The notes beneath the pieces were generated by a model. The model was not told where the DNA came from. It was given only the letters and a program-made list of their open reading frames with translations, and did no database searches. A stretch of DNA of 64,000 nucleotides from Owenia fusiformis (lineage: Eukaryota > Annelida > Polychaeta > Sabellida > Oweniidae). A program made the translations under genes and the position numbers. The stretch spans positions 26,808,425-26,872,424 of the forward strand of contig CAIIXF020000010.1 of NCBI GenBank assembly GCA_903813345.2. Direction: 5' to 3'. Below are positions 37,201-50,560 of the stretch, in pieces. Every line of letters starts with the position of its first letter. The stretch's first letter is position 1.

Positions 37201-38077
37201 CTGTACAAGCAACTTGCTATCGAAGGTCATTGCTACCGGGCACCGGCCACAGCATGATGGAAACTGTTTCAAGCGCTAATCAAATTATGGAATATAGCTA
37301 GTATAAATGTGCGATTCATTGTTCGTGCAAAAATATAGTCATTTTTCTGTAGGTGGGGTTCATTCCTGGCCTGGGTTCGATGATCCTTGAGAAAAGGGGA
37401 TTACATTATCAGCCTGGTGTTCCCTTTATATCGAATGGGGAGTTCAGGGTGAATGGGAGGGGGTCGCACAAGCCCCACGAACCCTACTCCTCAATACTCG
37501 GTTAGGAGTTATCTAGTTCAAGGACTATATTATCAGCATGGTCCTGGAACAAGATAAGGCTAGATAAAGTCTACAGTAGTCTAATAGACTAGTAGATCTA
37601 GATCTATATGAAAAAATTAAGATGTTTGAACTTTAAAGTTTACATCTTACATTATGATATTAGATCTACTGTATCGCAGATCCATTGTAATTTCTAAAGA
37701 GATGCCATAATAATACGTCTGAAGTTATTGAAATCAGCAGACAAAATTGAATACTGTAGCATAGCACTGAGAGTGAGTAAATGAAGCCTTGGACGAGTTT
37801 TTAATTCTGATTTACTCTACACCCCTATTTACGAAATAGATTGATCCACTTGGACACAAGGGGCGATTCCATTTTGACAAAGAAGGGCGGGGTGTCTGTA
37901 AACGAAGCCTCTAAATTAATCCCAATATTCCGTATTTAATGCACAAATGTAAATCGAAAATGTTACCAAATTGTACATAAATGCTATTGCTTCAGATATG
38001 ACTTTGAAATATTATCAGTTTATTGCACTTTGGTATCAAAATGTGATGTAATAACAAAATATTTTGACGCTACTCAC

Positions 38078-38240
38078 CTCAGATATTGAAATCTCGAGAC
38101 CTCTCGTTTTCTCTCTTTCAGCCTCGTTCTGGGGTTTGTTTCAAAATGGTTGCTCATCTTTTTTGAGTATCAAAATTGTCCATAAAAAGTTTGATATCTA
38201 TTATATACGGAGCCATAGAGTTATTCTTTTGTATGCGGAG
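38078..38240 (-). other. Predicted non-coding first exon of PRDM10
   Basis: The minus strand has a good donor, ATATCTGAG|GTGAGTAG, at 38078/38077. The first coding exon of PRDM10 has its acceptor (TTTTTGCAG) one base before the ATG at 36312, so an upstream 5'-UTR exon is required. The 5' limit is a guess. Confidence 0.5.
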
Positions 38241-38250
38241 AAACACAGTC
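38079..38250. promoter_or_regulatory. Putative bidirectional promoter of PRDM10 and CCDC191
   Basis: Less than 200 bp separate the predicted PRDM10 5'-UTR donor from the CCDC191 start at 38251. No TATA box is evident. Transcription start sites must lie in this interval if both models are right, so the first exons overlap or nearly abut. Confidence 0.45.
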
Positions 38251-41200
38251 ATGACTAGTAATAATGCTCATCTTTATAAATGGAAAAGAAGCACACAACC
38301 TAGAGTCTACAGTCGTTCACAGGTTTGTATTTTATTTGAATTTTTTCAGATGAGATTGATAAATAAAGATTCAGATTAATCTTGATTTGATAAGTTGACC
38401 AATGTTGATATTAACTTTCAAGGAGACCCTATCTGTTGCAAGACTTAAGCCTGGCACAACCGTCGCCATGTAATTTAGTGTTTTTTAGTTTCGCAAGGAT
38501 CCTACCACAGGCCCAGGAAGATTTAAATCCCCCCCCCCCAGTCACTGTATAGTATATAGCTAATGTATTTTTTCTACCTAATACATAGTGAGTGGGAGGG
38601 GGATGAACTCTTGTTCCCGTGTCTGTGGATCCTACCATGACCGTGGTAATGTTATCGGGAAAACCTGGTATAACCGTGACAATGCTATATTATATTGCAA
38701 GGCCTGTCATGACCGTGGTAATGTGATATGACCTTGACTGCTATACTATATTGCAAGGCCTGTCATGATCGTGGTCATGATGAAGCCTGATATGACCGTG
38801 ACATTGCTATTTTATATTGCAAGCCCTGTCATGACCGTGGTAACGTAAAAGCCTTATACGACTGTGGCAATGGTTTCAAGGCCTGTCATGACTGTGGTAA
38901 TATTAAAACACAATATGACCGTGACAATAGTTATATTGAATTACATTTATTAGCATGAGAATACTGTAATGAAAAGTGTCATCGTTTATCTACCTTAAAT
39001 ATGTAAATCCAGACTACTACTACTACTACTTTAAGTCAAATTCATTTCCCCAAACTGTAATTCTAATCTTATTCAAGAACGTGAACATTGTCACGGTCAT
39101 ATTAGGTTTTAACATTACCACGGTCATGACATGCCTTACAACCATTGCCGCAGTCTTATAAGACTTTAACATTACCACGATCATGATAGGCCTTGCAATA
39201 TAATATAGCATTGTCACAGTCATATCAGGCTTTAACATTACCACGGTCATGACAGACCTTGCAATATAATATAGCATTGTCACGGTTAAACCAGGCTTTC
39301 ACGATAACAAAACCACGGTCATGGCAGGATTCTTGCGAAACTTAAAAACACTTAATAACATGGTGACGGTTTTGCCAGGCATAAGTCTTGCAATAGATAG
39401 CATGTGCCTTCAAGTTATTGTCTAAGCCTACAATCCTAACCCCATAAGGCTGTTAATTGTCAGGTAACCTTATTTTGTGAAACTACTTGATGTTAGATCT
39501 TGATCTATCGATCGGGTTTGCTCTAGTCTAGTCTAGGCTATATCAATCAAGATTTGTAGATTGGGTTAATTTGGCGCCCGCTTTAATTTGGCGAATTTGG
39601 CGAAATTGAAAAATTCGCCAATATAAATCTTCGCCAAAATTTAGAATGAATCCCCGAGAATTATCTGAGGTATTTCTTCCAGTGTATTTAGGTCTCTTGC
39701 GGTTTAATTTTTTTCCAAAAATATGAAAAAATGTCTCTCATAAATTGGCTCAGAACTGGTCAGTCACTGATTAATACTCAGGGAAAAACTAGAAAGGAAA
39801 AGCGCAGTATAGTAGCAGCATCGAACGAGGTGCAAAATGTAAAGGAGATCTCACAAAGATGTACAAACGTGGTGAATATCGCCAGTGGTCCTCAAAAGAA
39901 ATATCCACCAAATTAAATAGCTGCCAATATGCCTAAAATGGCAAAATCGCCAAATTAAGTAGCGCCAAATTAACCCAATCTACAGTATTCAGTCTATCGA
40001 TCATCATGTCCCTCCTGTGGGAATAAATAAAAAAAATTCTTCACAAAGTTATCAATTTTAGGAAAACATTATAACAATTAAGTAGTAAGGTACAATTCCT
40101 TCCAGCCAGCTGACTGATTAAGGAAGGGTCAGCGTCGTAGGTTTGAAATGATTTATGAACTGGGCTGTCATGGGGACTTGTCATGGGGAAGGGATTGGGC
40201 TGCTAAACTGTAAAATAGTAGTCTAATACTAGGCAGAATGTAGTTTATAACTAGACTAAAAAGACTTCAGTGCAGTATCATATGGAAAATACACATTTTG
40301 AGCAAAATGTTTGTATATCTTGGATTGCTTGTGGTTTGGCTTATAAAAAGTGTCTCGTCTTGGTATGTTGTAACCAAACTCGTCTGGCCCAGTTATCTAC
40401 TCCCCGATTCTGAAATATCGTAGATCTACGACGTCAGGAGTAGATAACTGGGCCAGACGGGTTTGGTTAGGTATGTTGTTGCTTCTCTGACAAGTCATTT
40501 GCAGAAAAATGAATATGGCTGAAACTTCCAAAATTACAAGAAGCCACAGGTTTATTGCACATAAAATTAATTTATCTGAAATAATCAAACGTTTCGTAAA
40601 ACAAAGAATATAGTTTTATTCATCGCTTTTCTCTGTGGTCTTTTGATGTACATAAAAGAACTAGTGGATCAGTTTCCAGAATAAAATAAGGATCAACAAC
40701 TGATGTTTTAGGGTCAAGTCGAGATTAGACGAAGTCAACTTTTTGGAGATCTTGACAACAAGGAGTTAACTGCATTTTCTTGTTTGAGCCAATCAAACCT
40801 AAAAAATATGCAATCAAACGATGTCAATATTTGTGATGGGCCTGCTATAGGCAGGAATGTGATATACACTTTCAGTCTAGCTTATATTATTTTCTTTGGT
40901 CATTACAGAGAGTTACTTCCGATGACAATATTCAGGATTGGGTGAAGAAAGTGGAAGATGTCTCCAATATGGCAGCAGCACAAACATTTGGGACGTCATA
41001 TGTTCCACGTTATAGTGGGACTAAATTAGCCCAAGGAGTTGCAAACCAAGTTCATGAAGAAAGTGACATTCACACTGAAGGTAAAGCTAATCAGACAATA
41101 TAAGCAACTTGCTGATACTGTGATATCTATGCATGCAAATATAGTATTTTGCCTTAAGAACATTATATTATAATCATGGTTTTTATCCCAGGATTCAATC

Positions 41201-44200
41201 AACTGTTGTGAATTTATTGAATGACAACTTGTGTAATTTATATGAGCCTTTTATTGAAGACACAATCAACTCTTACACCATGTAGATTAAGGCAATTCAT
41301 GGAATAAAATGTACTTAAAAAGTGTAGCAGCTTTAACAAAATGGTGCCTCGTTTCTGTCTTAAGTCCCCTCCCATCATTTGGCGGCAGATTATAAGCTTA
41401 ATATGACCAAAATTTCAAACCCAAAAGTCGAAGGCGAAAGTGGTTTAATTCAACAAAAATATCACTTTCAATTCATAGTAGTTTCAATGAAAGATACCAT
41501 TGCCTCAAATGAATCCTCTTGGAGGTGTTCCATGAACTGTTAAGCATTCTGGACAAGTTTAATATTTGTTCATTTTTTTCTTCCAGCCCAGGAGCTGCTC
41601 AGTCAATGGATGCAAGAGAAATGTAACATGGATTCAGAAGTTCAGCTTGATGACTCAGATGATGTTAACCTCTATAGTGGAGAGAAAAAGACCAGTGTCA
41701 AGTCAGAGTGGGACAAGTTGCTAGAGGCAGCTGGGGACTCCAATGATAACCTTTACATGCAGCACTCTGCCAGACAGAGGGCACAGGGTATTTATTTACA
41801 TTAATAATGAAACTTGATAAAAAAATCCCATCCCTGCTATGAAAGAATCCTGGGGACATCACTGTCAGTAACCAAATATTTTAGGGATATTTCCAACTCT
41901 TTTGAGTTGCTGTTTTTCTATCAACTTTTTCACAATACTTAAATAGTTCTCAAAGAAAGATTTAAAAGATTATTTGCTTGGGTCCTAGTTAATTTGGGTC
42001 TAAGCTGACTATAAATTATATTGTTTACCTACAGATATGTATGATGATGTCGAGGGAGCTGATGAGGGGGACCTGGTTGACTCTGTCTTGCATGCGATGC
42101 TCAACAAAGAAGTTGTGAAGGATGATTTCTTAAATGATTTAGGACTTACTGACCCTAAGAAAAAGTACAAGGATCCCAGAATGAAAATGGAATTAAGACA
42201 CAAGCAGGTATGGCGTTACACGAAAAAGAAATCATTTATTACAATTTATGTACAATGAAAATATGAAGCCTATTGACAGTCGATCCTTATTTTATTCTAT
42301 CTTTTTTGTAATTTTGCATTTTAGTATTAATTTGTAGATATGTATAAATGTTTGGAAACTCTGACAAGGAGGAGGGGGGGTTATCTTCAGGTTTTTTGTA
42401 GTCAAGAAGCTATTTGATTTTGTCAATGTTACTGTTATTTAATTATATACCAGGTGACAGGTGGCAGGTGTCTTGCTGCCATAATATTGTACTGTGATAT
42501 ACCAAGTGTTATGCTGTCATATTGTATTCTGATAAAATAGGTGAAAGAGAACAGAGAGAAAAGAACTCGACTTGAACAAGAGAAGCAAATGGAAAAGAAA
42601 AGGAAGAAAGAAGCTACATTCCAAGCTAAACAAATTTTAATGAAGGTAAGTTTCCATACACTTTTTAATGGAGTATATATGAAGGAGAGTTACAAAGAGG
42701 ATAAGGGGAGATATGTAACAAGACAGTGCATTTGTATTTATAAGTGTAAAAGTGCCAAGTCAGTTACGTGTGTCTTCTGTGTTATAGAGCGAGTTAAGTT
42801 GTCACAAGTGGGTTTAGGAAGTTATACATGAACATCAGTCTGAAAATGTATTGCAAATAGAATCTGTTTTAACTTTGTATTAAAATCAGTATGTTTCATA
42901 ATCAAGCAAAAAATGATGTCATCGAAATCATTTTTATCTCATTTGAAAAGTTATGTTTTGATAGGTATGCATTTATAATCATATGTGCAGGTACAACAAG
43001 TAATCAATGTAGCAAGAAAACTGTTCCGATCCATTTAACTTAAAGGGACACTTTTAAGTCCTATCAAATTGGAGAACAGGAGATCACATTTTGTAGTAAA
43101 TAAATCTTTACAATATTTTAGGAAGAAAAAGCTCGCAATCTTCACAATAAAAAGGAGGATGAAGCAATTCAGAAGCAGATGAATCTTATTAGGAAACAAA
43201 TGGCAGATGAACAGGCACGGATCAATGAGGAGAAAATCAAGTAGGAGATTTTCTAATTTCTATAAATATCTAACATCTCTGTCATTGTTTCAAATTGCTT
43301 GAATTAATGAATGCCAAATGAATGGAAATGAAAAGCCGACAGCCTGATTGCCCTTGGGTTGAAAGCTTCGGGTTGACCCGAATCAAATCCAAAAGTTAAA
43401 GATTCGAATCATTTTGGGTTGGAGAATTTGTACTAAATAAAAAAAATCTTTGGCATTTTCTATATGAATAATCTAATAAATCAAGCCTACATAATTTAAA
43501 CTTAACCTCTCACCCCAAGCCAAACAGATTAATTGTTTTAATGAATGATGTTGTATTCTTGACTAAAAAAGAATAAAATACTGTAAAATGTCTTACCATG
43601 CATTATGTTGTTCTTTTAAAATGCATTTCTTTGATTGTTTGATCAAGAGTATAATGTTAGATGCAATGTGCTTTTAGGAAAAAGCTTGAAAATGAGCAAA
43701 AGGCTGAAAAAGCAAGAGAAGCATTGGAAAGACTGGAACATGATGAGGCTGAGCAGTTGAATGCTCTTGAGGCAAAGAAAATTGAAAGGCAGCGAAACAT
43801 TATGAGAAAAATCCAGCATGTAGAAGCAAGAAAATCTGCTGACAATTTAAAGGTTTGATTTCTCAGACATTTATAAAGTGTACTGTATTGTTTCCAACTG
43901 ATAAAGAGATTTAATTTGGCAAAAGTTTTCCAATGGGATTTGATTGATAAGATCCAATTGTGCTGTAGATGCAGTACGAAGATGGGGCTACTACAGGGGG
44001 AGGTGCTATAGACACCATTATACTTCAGAAGATGGGGTTGCCTTAATGACAGTAATGGGGAGGTGCTAGACATAATAATACTGCTACAAATAAGTGATTA
44101 TATTTCAGATGTTGCAGAGACACTTTTCTGCTTGGTACCAGCTGTTGCTGGATCGTAGGCTGAAGATTGGTAAAGCGAGGGCTATGGCAGATTGGAAATG

Positions 44201-47200
44201 CCTGCTGAGGGCTTGGAATGCTTGGAAGTCATACTCACGCAGCAAACGTTTTGAGAGGGAATCCCAGCAACATGCTATGTACATGAAGATACACCATAGG
44301 TAGGCTTCTTATAATCATACTAGCAATACCTATGTTATTACTGTATGATTGGTCAAAAGCAGGTCACTTGACATGAAAAATCAGGCAATATTCATTTGTT
44401 GTGCGATGCCTATTTTTGAAAAAATATTGTTGGTTGATATATGATTGATTGTTCAAACTGATGAGTGATTTTATAAGGGTGGGATTTGCTACTCTGAGGA
44501 ATTTATATTTTTTGTAATACACAGACATGATCCTGAACATGTGATAATTGGGATTTGTAAACTCATGTTTTCATGCACTTTCATGAGGAATCTGATGTTG
44601 TAATTGACCTCTATCTTTTCAGGCAAAATGAAATGGCACAAGAGCACTATTACCAAACTCTCATGAAGAAATGCTTACAAGCCTGGCAGCTGTTTGTCCA
44701 ACAGGAAGTTGCTCAACGAGAGCTGGCTTCCTTTCAGGAGAAAACTCGTAGCAAAATGGCAGCATTTCTTGAGGCAGCCTCCACTGGAAAATTATGGGAC
44801 GGAAATGAACAATCTGATAGGTCCCAGAAAGATGAAATAGACACAGATCGTAAAGTGGTAATATATTAAATAGAACTACTAATGTAGGGTTCCTAGTCCT
44901 ACAGACCCAAGAAATGTAAAGGGAATGTATTTGTTTTTACAGCACCTGGAAATGTCCGTTTTTAAAATCGGGCTGAAGAGAACTAAAGGTGTCAGGAAAT
45001 TTTGAAATGATTAGACAAAAAACTTTAAAAAATATGCAAATTTAATAAAGCTTAATGCAATGGCCAATTTTTAAAAGACAGGCCAGTTCATCGTCATTAA
45101 AAATCATCTAAAAAATTTTGTTTCACTTGGAGAATTCACTATATTTATGACACAATTTGATTCCAGGATGAAATGTTTGCTGAAGGAAGCAGCAAGTGCC
45201 ACTCTGGTGGAGGAGTGACAGACAGAAGTGATCTCAGTTCAGCAAGGAGCACCAAGTCAAATAGTTCTTTAAAGAAACCAACTGAGCCATGGCAGGTAAC
45301 ACGACGTCATGTCCAGCTTACAAAATCACAATTAGCTCCACAAGTGCCACCTATAAATACAAATGAAGACTATGATGATGATGTTTCTTCAAACAGGGAG
45401 AAAACTAGAAATGCCAGACAAACTAAAAGAACAACCAATAAAACTAGTCTTCAAGCAGAAAATACTTTCAAGAATCGTCATGAAGCCCAACAGAAAATTC
45501 TTCAAGAGCAGCAAAAACAATTAAGAGAGCAAAAGCGACTGATAGAGGACTTACAATTTCAACAGCAGAATCAGCTGTTACAGCAGCAGATTCAACAGCA
45601 GCAGATGATTCAAGAACAGCTGAATAATCTAACTCCTCAAAGTGCAGCTGGTGTTTTAAGTAATTTACAACACAACATTGTCATTAAAGAAAAAGATACA
45701 AATGTTGAACAGGACACAGCAAGGTCTAATGCATCCAAGACCACACCAAGGTATGTAGTTTATTATGACAATGAAGTTTCCAATTGGCCTATGGGCATTG
45801 GTCCTTTAATCAGTTGTCTCATTGTGCATGATTTATGCATCAGTTCCTTTGTTTAAACATATTCCAACTACAGTAATACGCACCATATTTATTGACAGAC
45901 AAAAACGAATCAATTTTTCTTGCTATTCATTCAAGTGCCTTTCCGTAATTTTCGGAAAATGTGACCTGACCTAGTGTTATCAACTCAATGATAAGCCTTC
46001 AGGGTTTGACATTCATGTTACATCTCAAATGCAAGGAAACATGTTTTACAGTGATCGCCACCTCACACTGTTTGCTTGTGTTGCTATACATTTCTAGGAA
46101 TGGCCCTGTATGTATGTGATTTTCTCCAACATTCAGAGTGTGTTTATCTTGCAGAATGCCAACCTCAGCGCGTAGTGAGAGAAGTACAGCATCAACTTCA
46201 AGTAAAACATCCACCAACTCTAAGCATTCCAAGTTCCAGCAAGGTAAGCTATTGGCAGTATTGGCTCAAGGAATACGAGCTAACAGCAATGTAAATTATA
46301 ACTATGTAAAGCTTTTTTCTCAGCAACATTTAAGCCCGGCTTAGTAGTTAAACTGTGTAACAATTAAAACAATCTAATCAGATCTGATGTTGTTAGAATC
46401 ATTCCATGATACATTACAGGTCTAATGTTGATGATATTGTGACAATGTTATATTACCTCGTTACAAAGTTGATGTTTACGATGCTATATACTTTTACAGC
46501 TATGGAAGAGAGAGCTGCTGAGAGAGCTCGCATTAAAAAGGAAAGGGAGGAAAGGCGCATGAAGGAGGAAGAAGAAAAATTGGTTAGTTGTCTATTTCAG
46601 TTTTTGGCAGCCATCTTGGATTCTGGGACTGTTACATCGTATCAGAAGATAAAATTATTTTTATTAAATACAAGCTGCCATATTTTAGTTTAGTTTTTAT
46701 GTGCTTGTGCTTTGTGGTCAGAGACTTTGTTCCAGATTAATTTTCAGGATGGCTGCTAAATTAAAAATGGCTGCCATTTTCAGAAGAAATTTAATTTCTG
46801 TTGATGCAAATACAGCTAATTAGATACAATACAAATTTATGACCTGATGTCTCCTCTACTAGATGATGAATTTTTTTATATGGCCTCGCCAGTCACTTCA
46901 TACCATGGGTGGTTAAAAGCTGATAAACAGCAATATTCAAGTTATTTATTAACACTATCTTGCAACGATTGTTGCTTAAGTTGGCAGCAACTGAAACAAA
47001 ATGAATTAAATTACTCAACCCTTTCTTCAATTTAAAGAATATTTTAAGTTTAATTGTCATTTAATAATGCATGTCTTGGGATTTAAATTACAAAAACAGT
47101 TATTGATTTTGATCTCATGTATGGTACATGGTAAAATCCATTGACTTTATGAATAAGTTTGTGTTTGATGGAATGTAGGCCATATGTACAGTATACAGGG

Positions 47201-50008
47201 CCCTTCGCAAAAATTTCAAAATCATGCAGTTTTCTCACCATTCTGAGTACTTTTCAACTGATTTTGGCCATTTTTGTCAAAAGTGAAACCCCTGGAATTT
47301 TTAAAAAGTGAATCCCCTTGGCAAATCCTGGTTACGGACCTGGTATAGTTAGAGAATGCAATATTATTGTGCAGTATAACTGTGTTCTATGTGTGATGTC
47401 TGATTGTAGGAGAGGCTGAAGGCTGAGGAAGAGGAAATGTTGAAGAAACAAGATGAGGAAAAACAAGCAAGAATTGCACTCAGAAGAGAGCAAAAGCTTT
47501 TAGAAAAACAGGTAGAATTACATAGCACTATACACATAGATATTTTTAATAATCTAAACATGGGAGTAGCTTTTTAAACAGAAAAGTGAAAATCGGAGAG
47601 CTTGTAAAAAATAAGAAAATCCAATAACCTTTATATTTTATTTTGTTCTATAAATTATTATATCCAAAGTAATAAAAATTGACATCAATTTTAGATACTA
47701 TCTAGTAACTAGCCCTCATTTTTGAAACGTTACTAAAAGATGATGTCTAACAATTTTTTGGTTTAATTTTTTGAAGTATGTGATGAAAATTGACCTTGAC
47801 GTTTTTGAAATTTTTCACTCAACCGATATCAGTAAGAAGTTTTGATTTAAATTGGTATTTGCCATAAAGGTTGGAACCATAAAATCTGAAGACGGACATA
47901 GAGGTGGACATACAGCCAGACAGACAAGTTGGGATTTTTCAACATGTTAGTCGAAAACCACATGTGCTCAAATTAATAGAATACGTAGAGCTCGTATATA
48001 ATTCTTTGTCATCCCTGCTTTCAAAAACAAAGCATGCTCTATTCTCAGATTCTAGAGAAAAAATATTTGTAACATTTATGCATGCATTTTATCTTCGAGA
48101 TTAACAAGATTTGTCTATTCATTTCATATATTTGAAATCAGAAACAATTCCACCACTTGGTAAAGACTCACACTGTGTATTATGTATTTTTAGAAAGAAA
48201 AGGAAAAACAAGAACAAGCTTCTAGAATGAGAGAGCTTCAAGAAAAGGCAGATGTCCACTATAGACTAAGCGTCATGAAGTATTGGGGTTTTATTCCACT
48301 TAGAAAGGTGGCAGTGCAGGCTAAAAACGACAGGAATGCTGCTGATCATTTCAACAATACATGTCTAATGAGGTATTATGTTAATATTTCCTTCATATAT
48401 ATCCACTGGATAATGAATCTATAGGTCCTACTCATTTAAACCATCTGAACAGATGGAAAGTGTGATTCATCTGAATCAATGCTCATATCAATTTTTGGGT
48501 ATTTCCTTCATATACATCTACTGGATGGTCACTGTTGAGCCTATCAATCATCTGTCCATCTGTTTGTAAGTTTCCAAACTGCCTGAATCTGAGCCAATGC
48601 GCATTTCAATTCTTTAGGGGTATGGTGTTAAATCCTGGCTCTTTTAGATTAGGTTTCTAAGCTCACATGAAGAGCCTATGCAATCACCCATTCATTCATC
48701 TATATGACTTCTTGCCAACAATTTCGAGACAAAACAACTGGCAATAGACTAAACCAATGCTCAGATCAATTTTCGGAGTCCTTAATATACACCATTTCAA
48801 CATGTGAACCATTGTTGTATCGTAAACCATGCCTTCTCCATCTGTCCTTCTGCGATACACAGTGAGAGATGCTACGAACATCAGAATGCTTGTGCCCAAA
48901 CGAATGGTGCCATTACAAAAAATGGTTACCAAAATGAATGCACTGACTTTAATCGGTATTCTTTCAGGCACGCTTTTACGAGGTGGGACAGTAAAACAAG
49001 ACAGGTCGTCTCAGAGAAAGAGAAAGTGGCAGATGAATATTATGACTTCCTTATAGTGAAGAGATGCATGAACAACTGGAAAAGGGTATGCTCTTGTCAA
49101 AATAAAACTTTGAAATCATTTTCCATTAATTTATTAATTTCATTCTTTCATAAATTATTTTAGTGTTAATTACTAGTAAGAGTAGCCTACAAATATTTTA
49201 TCATTGAATTGGCTTGAAGTCTTGGATGTCCTCATTGTCTGCATTTTTATATGAAATTGGAAGGTATAGATAGATGAAGAGATATTAAAGATAATATTTC
49301 AGATTCATTAATTCAGAGTTACAATTTCAATGTTTTCTTCAAGTTCAGTATTTTTCAGAAATTTGATGAAGAGAGACCTTTTTATTGTCTTCAACCCTGG
49401 AAGTTGATGAGGAATGTGATGATTTTTGTATGCACTTCTTATTGTAAAAGATGATTTATTCTCTTATTGTTGGGTTTGTCAAAGTATTAAGTCTCCTTTT
49501 GGTGGATGTATTGACCAGAGTTTGGCACTAAGCCTCTTTTAATAAATATTTCAGTGTCGGCAGTATATGGCAATCCAACAGGAAAAGGCAGACATGTTTT
49601 ACCTGAAAAGGTTACGTGCACGTTTATTTCTTGCCTGGGTAGATGTCACCACTGAAGAGAAAATATCTGGCTGGGAAAAAGAACGAATAGCACGGGAGCA
49701 TAACATATGGTCAGTATTACATTGTATTAATTAATATAGGCGTGCAATCAACTTTTAATCATTAAAGGGAAACTTCTTTAATATCTTGGCCAATTGAGTA
49801 TTTTGAAAAAAGACAAAGCAGAAACACAAACATTTCTTATTTCTATACTTGCAGGCGTCTCAAGAGGATCTCATTCAGCAACTGGAGACAATACCCTATT
49901 ATGTTAAGGCAGGAACGTGAGAAAGAAAAGCGAATCATGAACTTACGAAGAAAAGTAGCTTCAATGTTACCAGACTTTGAAGGTTCTTCTCTTAAAGACT
50001 CTCCCTGA
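38251..50008 (+). CDS. CCDC191: Coiled-coil domain-containing protein 191-like
   Basis: Seventeen coding exons: 38251-38322, 40909-41080, 41587-41787, 42035-42207, 42541-42645, 43122-43240, 43678-43852, 44109-44299, 44623-44857, 45167-45750, 46155-46243, 46500-46582, 47410-47511, 48194-48372, 48968-49085, 49555-49709 and 49855-50008. They give 968 aa in frame, close to human CCDC191 (about 936). The first exon (MTSNNAHLYKWKRS) is assigned by phase and proximity and is the least certain. Exon 2 has DWVKKVEDVSNMAAAQTF. Exons 5-7 and 12-14 are Glu/Lys/Arg-rich coiled coil; exon 10 has a Gln-rich helix. Exons 8-9 and 14-17 carry spaced Trp motifs (LLRAWNAWKSYSRS, CLQAWQLFV, HAFTRWDSKTR, LFLAWVDV, ISFSNWRQYP) resembling SFI1-type centrin-binding repeats. 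A centrosome or cilium role is inferred. SFI1 itself is less likely given length and N-terminus. Confidence 0.82.
38429..39400. mobile_element. Foldback transposon of 972 bp with tandem-repeat arms
   Basis: The ends CTATCTGTTGCAAGACTTA and TAAGTCTTGCAATAGATAG are inverted and pair for about 75 bp. Further in, each arm has repeats of about 70 bp with GTCATGACCGTGGTAATG on the left and inverted CATTACCACGGTCATGAC-type copies on the right. Arms made of short tandem repeats are the classical Foldback layout. It lies in intron 1 of CCDC191. Confidence 0.88.
39555..39985. mobile_element. MITE with TGTAGATTGGGTTAATTTGG termini
   Basis: 431 bp with inverted ends GTAGATTGGGTTAATTTGGC and GCCAAATTAACCCAATCTAC, and subterminal TTTGGCGAA / TTCGCCAA repeats. 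Intron 1 of CCDC191. Layout parallels the element at 2976-3469. Confidence 0.85.
40371..40469. mobile_element. 99-bp palindromic element with 9-bp target duplication
   Basis: Two 33-bp arms with one mismatch, TAACCAAAC..GTAGAT-type ends facing each other, around a 33-nt centre that itself holds CGTAGATCTACG. Exact direct repeats GGTATGTTG flank it at 40362-40370 and 40470-40478. It lies in intron 1 of CCDC191. It has no room for a gene, so it must be moved in trans. Confidence 0.92.
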
Positions 50009-50109
50009 CTCTGTATATCTGCGATTCTAGCACAGGGTTTATAAATTATAATGCCAATATGTTGCATTATATACAGTCAATGCCAGTATTCAACTGTTTG
50101 TTCACTCAG

Positions 50110-50560
50110 GTTGATATAATTTCAATATCCAACTGTGTTGGTAGTGCCAATATCCAACTGTGTTGGTAGTGCCAATATCCAACTGTATTGGTTGTGCCAA
50201 TATCCAACTGTGTTGGTAGTGCCAATATCAAACTTTATTGGTGGTGCCAGTATCGAGCTGTGTAGGTTGACTGTTGGTAGAGCCAATATCCAACTGTGTT
50301 GGTAGTGCCAATATCCAACTGTATTGGTTGTGCCAATATCCAACTGTGTTGGTAGTGCCATATCCAACTGTATTGGTTGTGCCAATATCCAACTGTGTTG
50401 GTAGTGCCAATATCAAACTTTATTGGTGGTGCCAGTATCGAGCTGTGTAGGTTGACTGTTGGTAGAGCCAATATCCAACTGAGTTGGCCGTGCCAGTATC
50501 CAGCTGTTTAGGTTAACTGTGTTGGTTGTGCCAGTATCCAACTGTGTTGGTTGTGATATT
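50110..50560. repeat. Minisatellite with higher-order structure in CCDC191 3' UTR
   Basis: Units of about 27 bp such as GCCAATATCCAACTGTGTTG, grouped into a block of about 185 bp that is itself duplicated (near 50200 and 50388). It starts about 100 bp after the CCDC191 stop and precedes AATAAA at 50966, so it is probably transcribed. Open frames are repeat artefacts. Confidence 0.88.
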
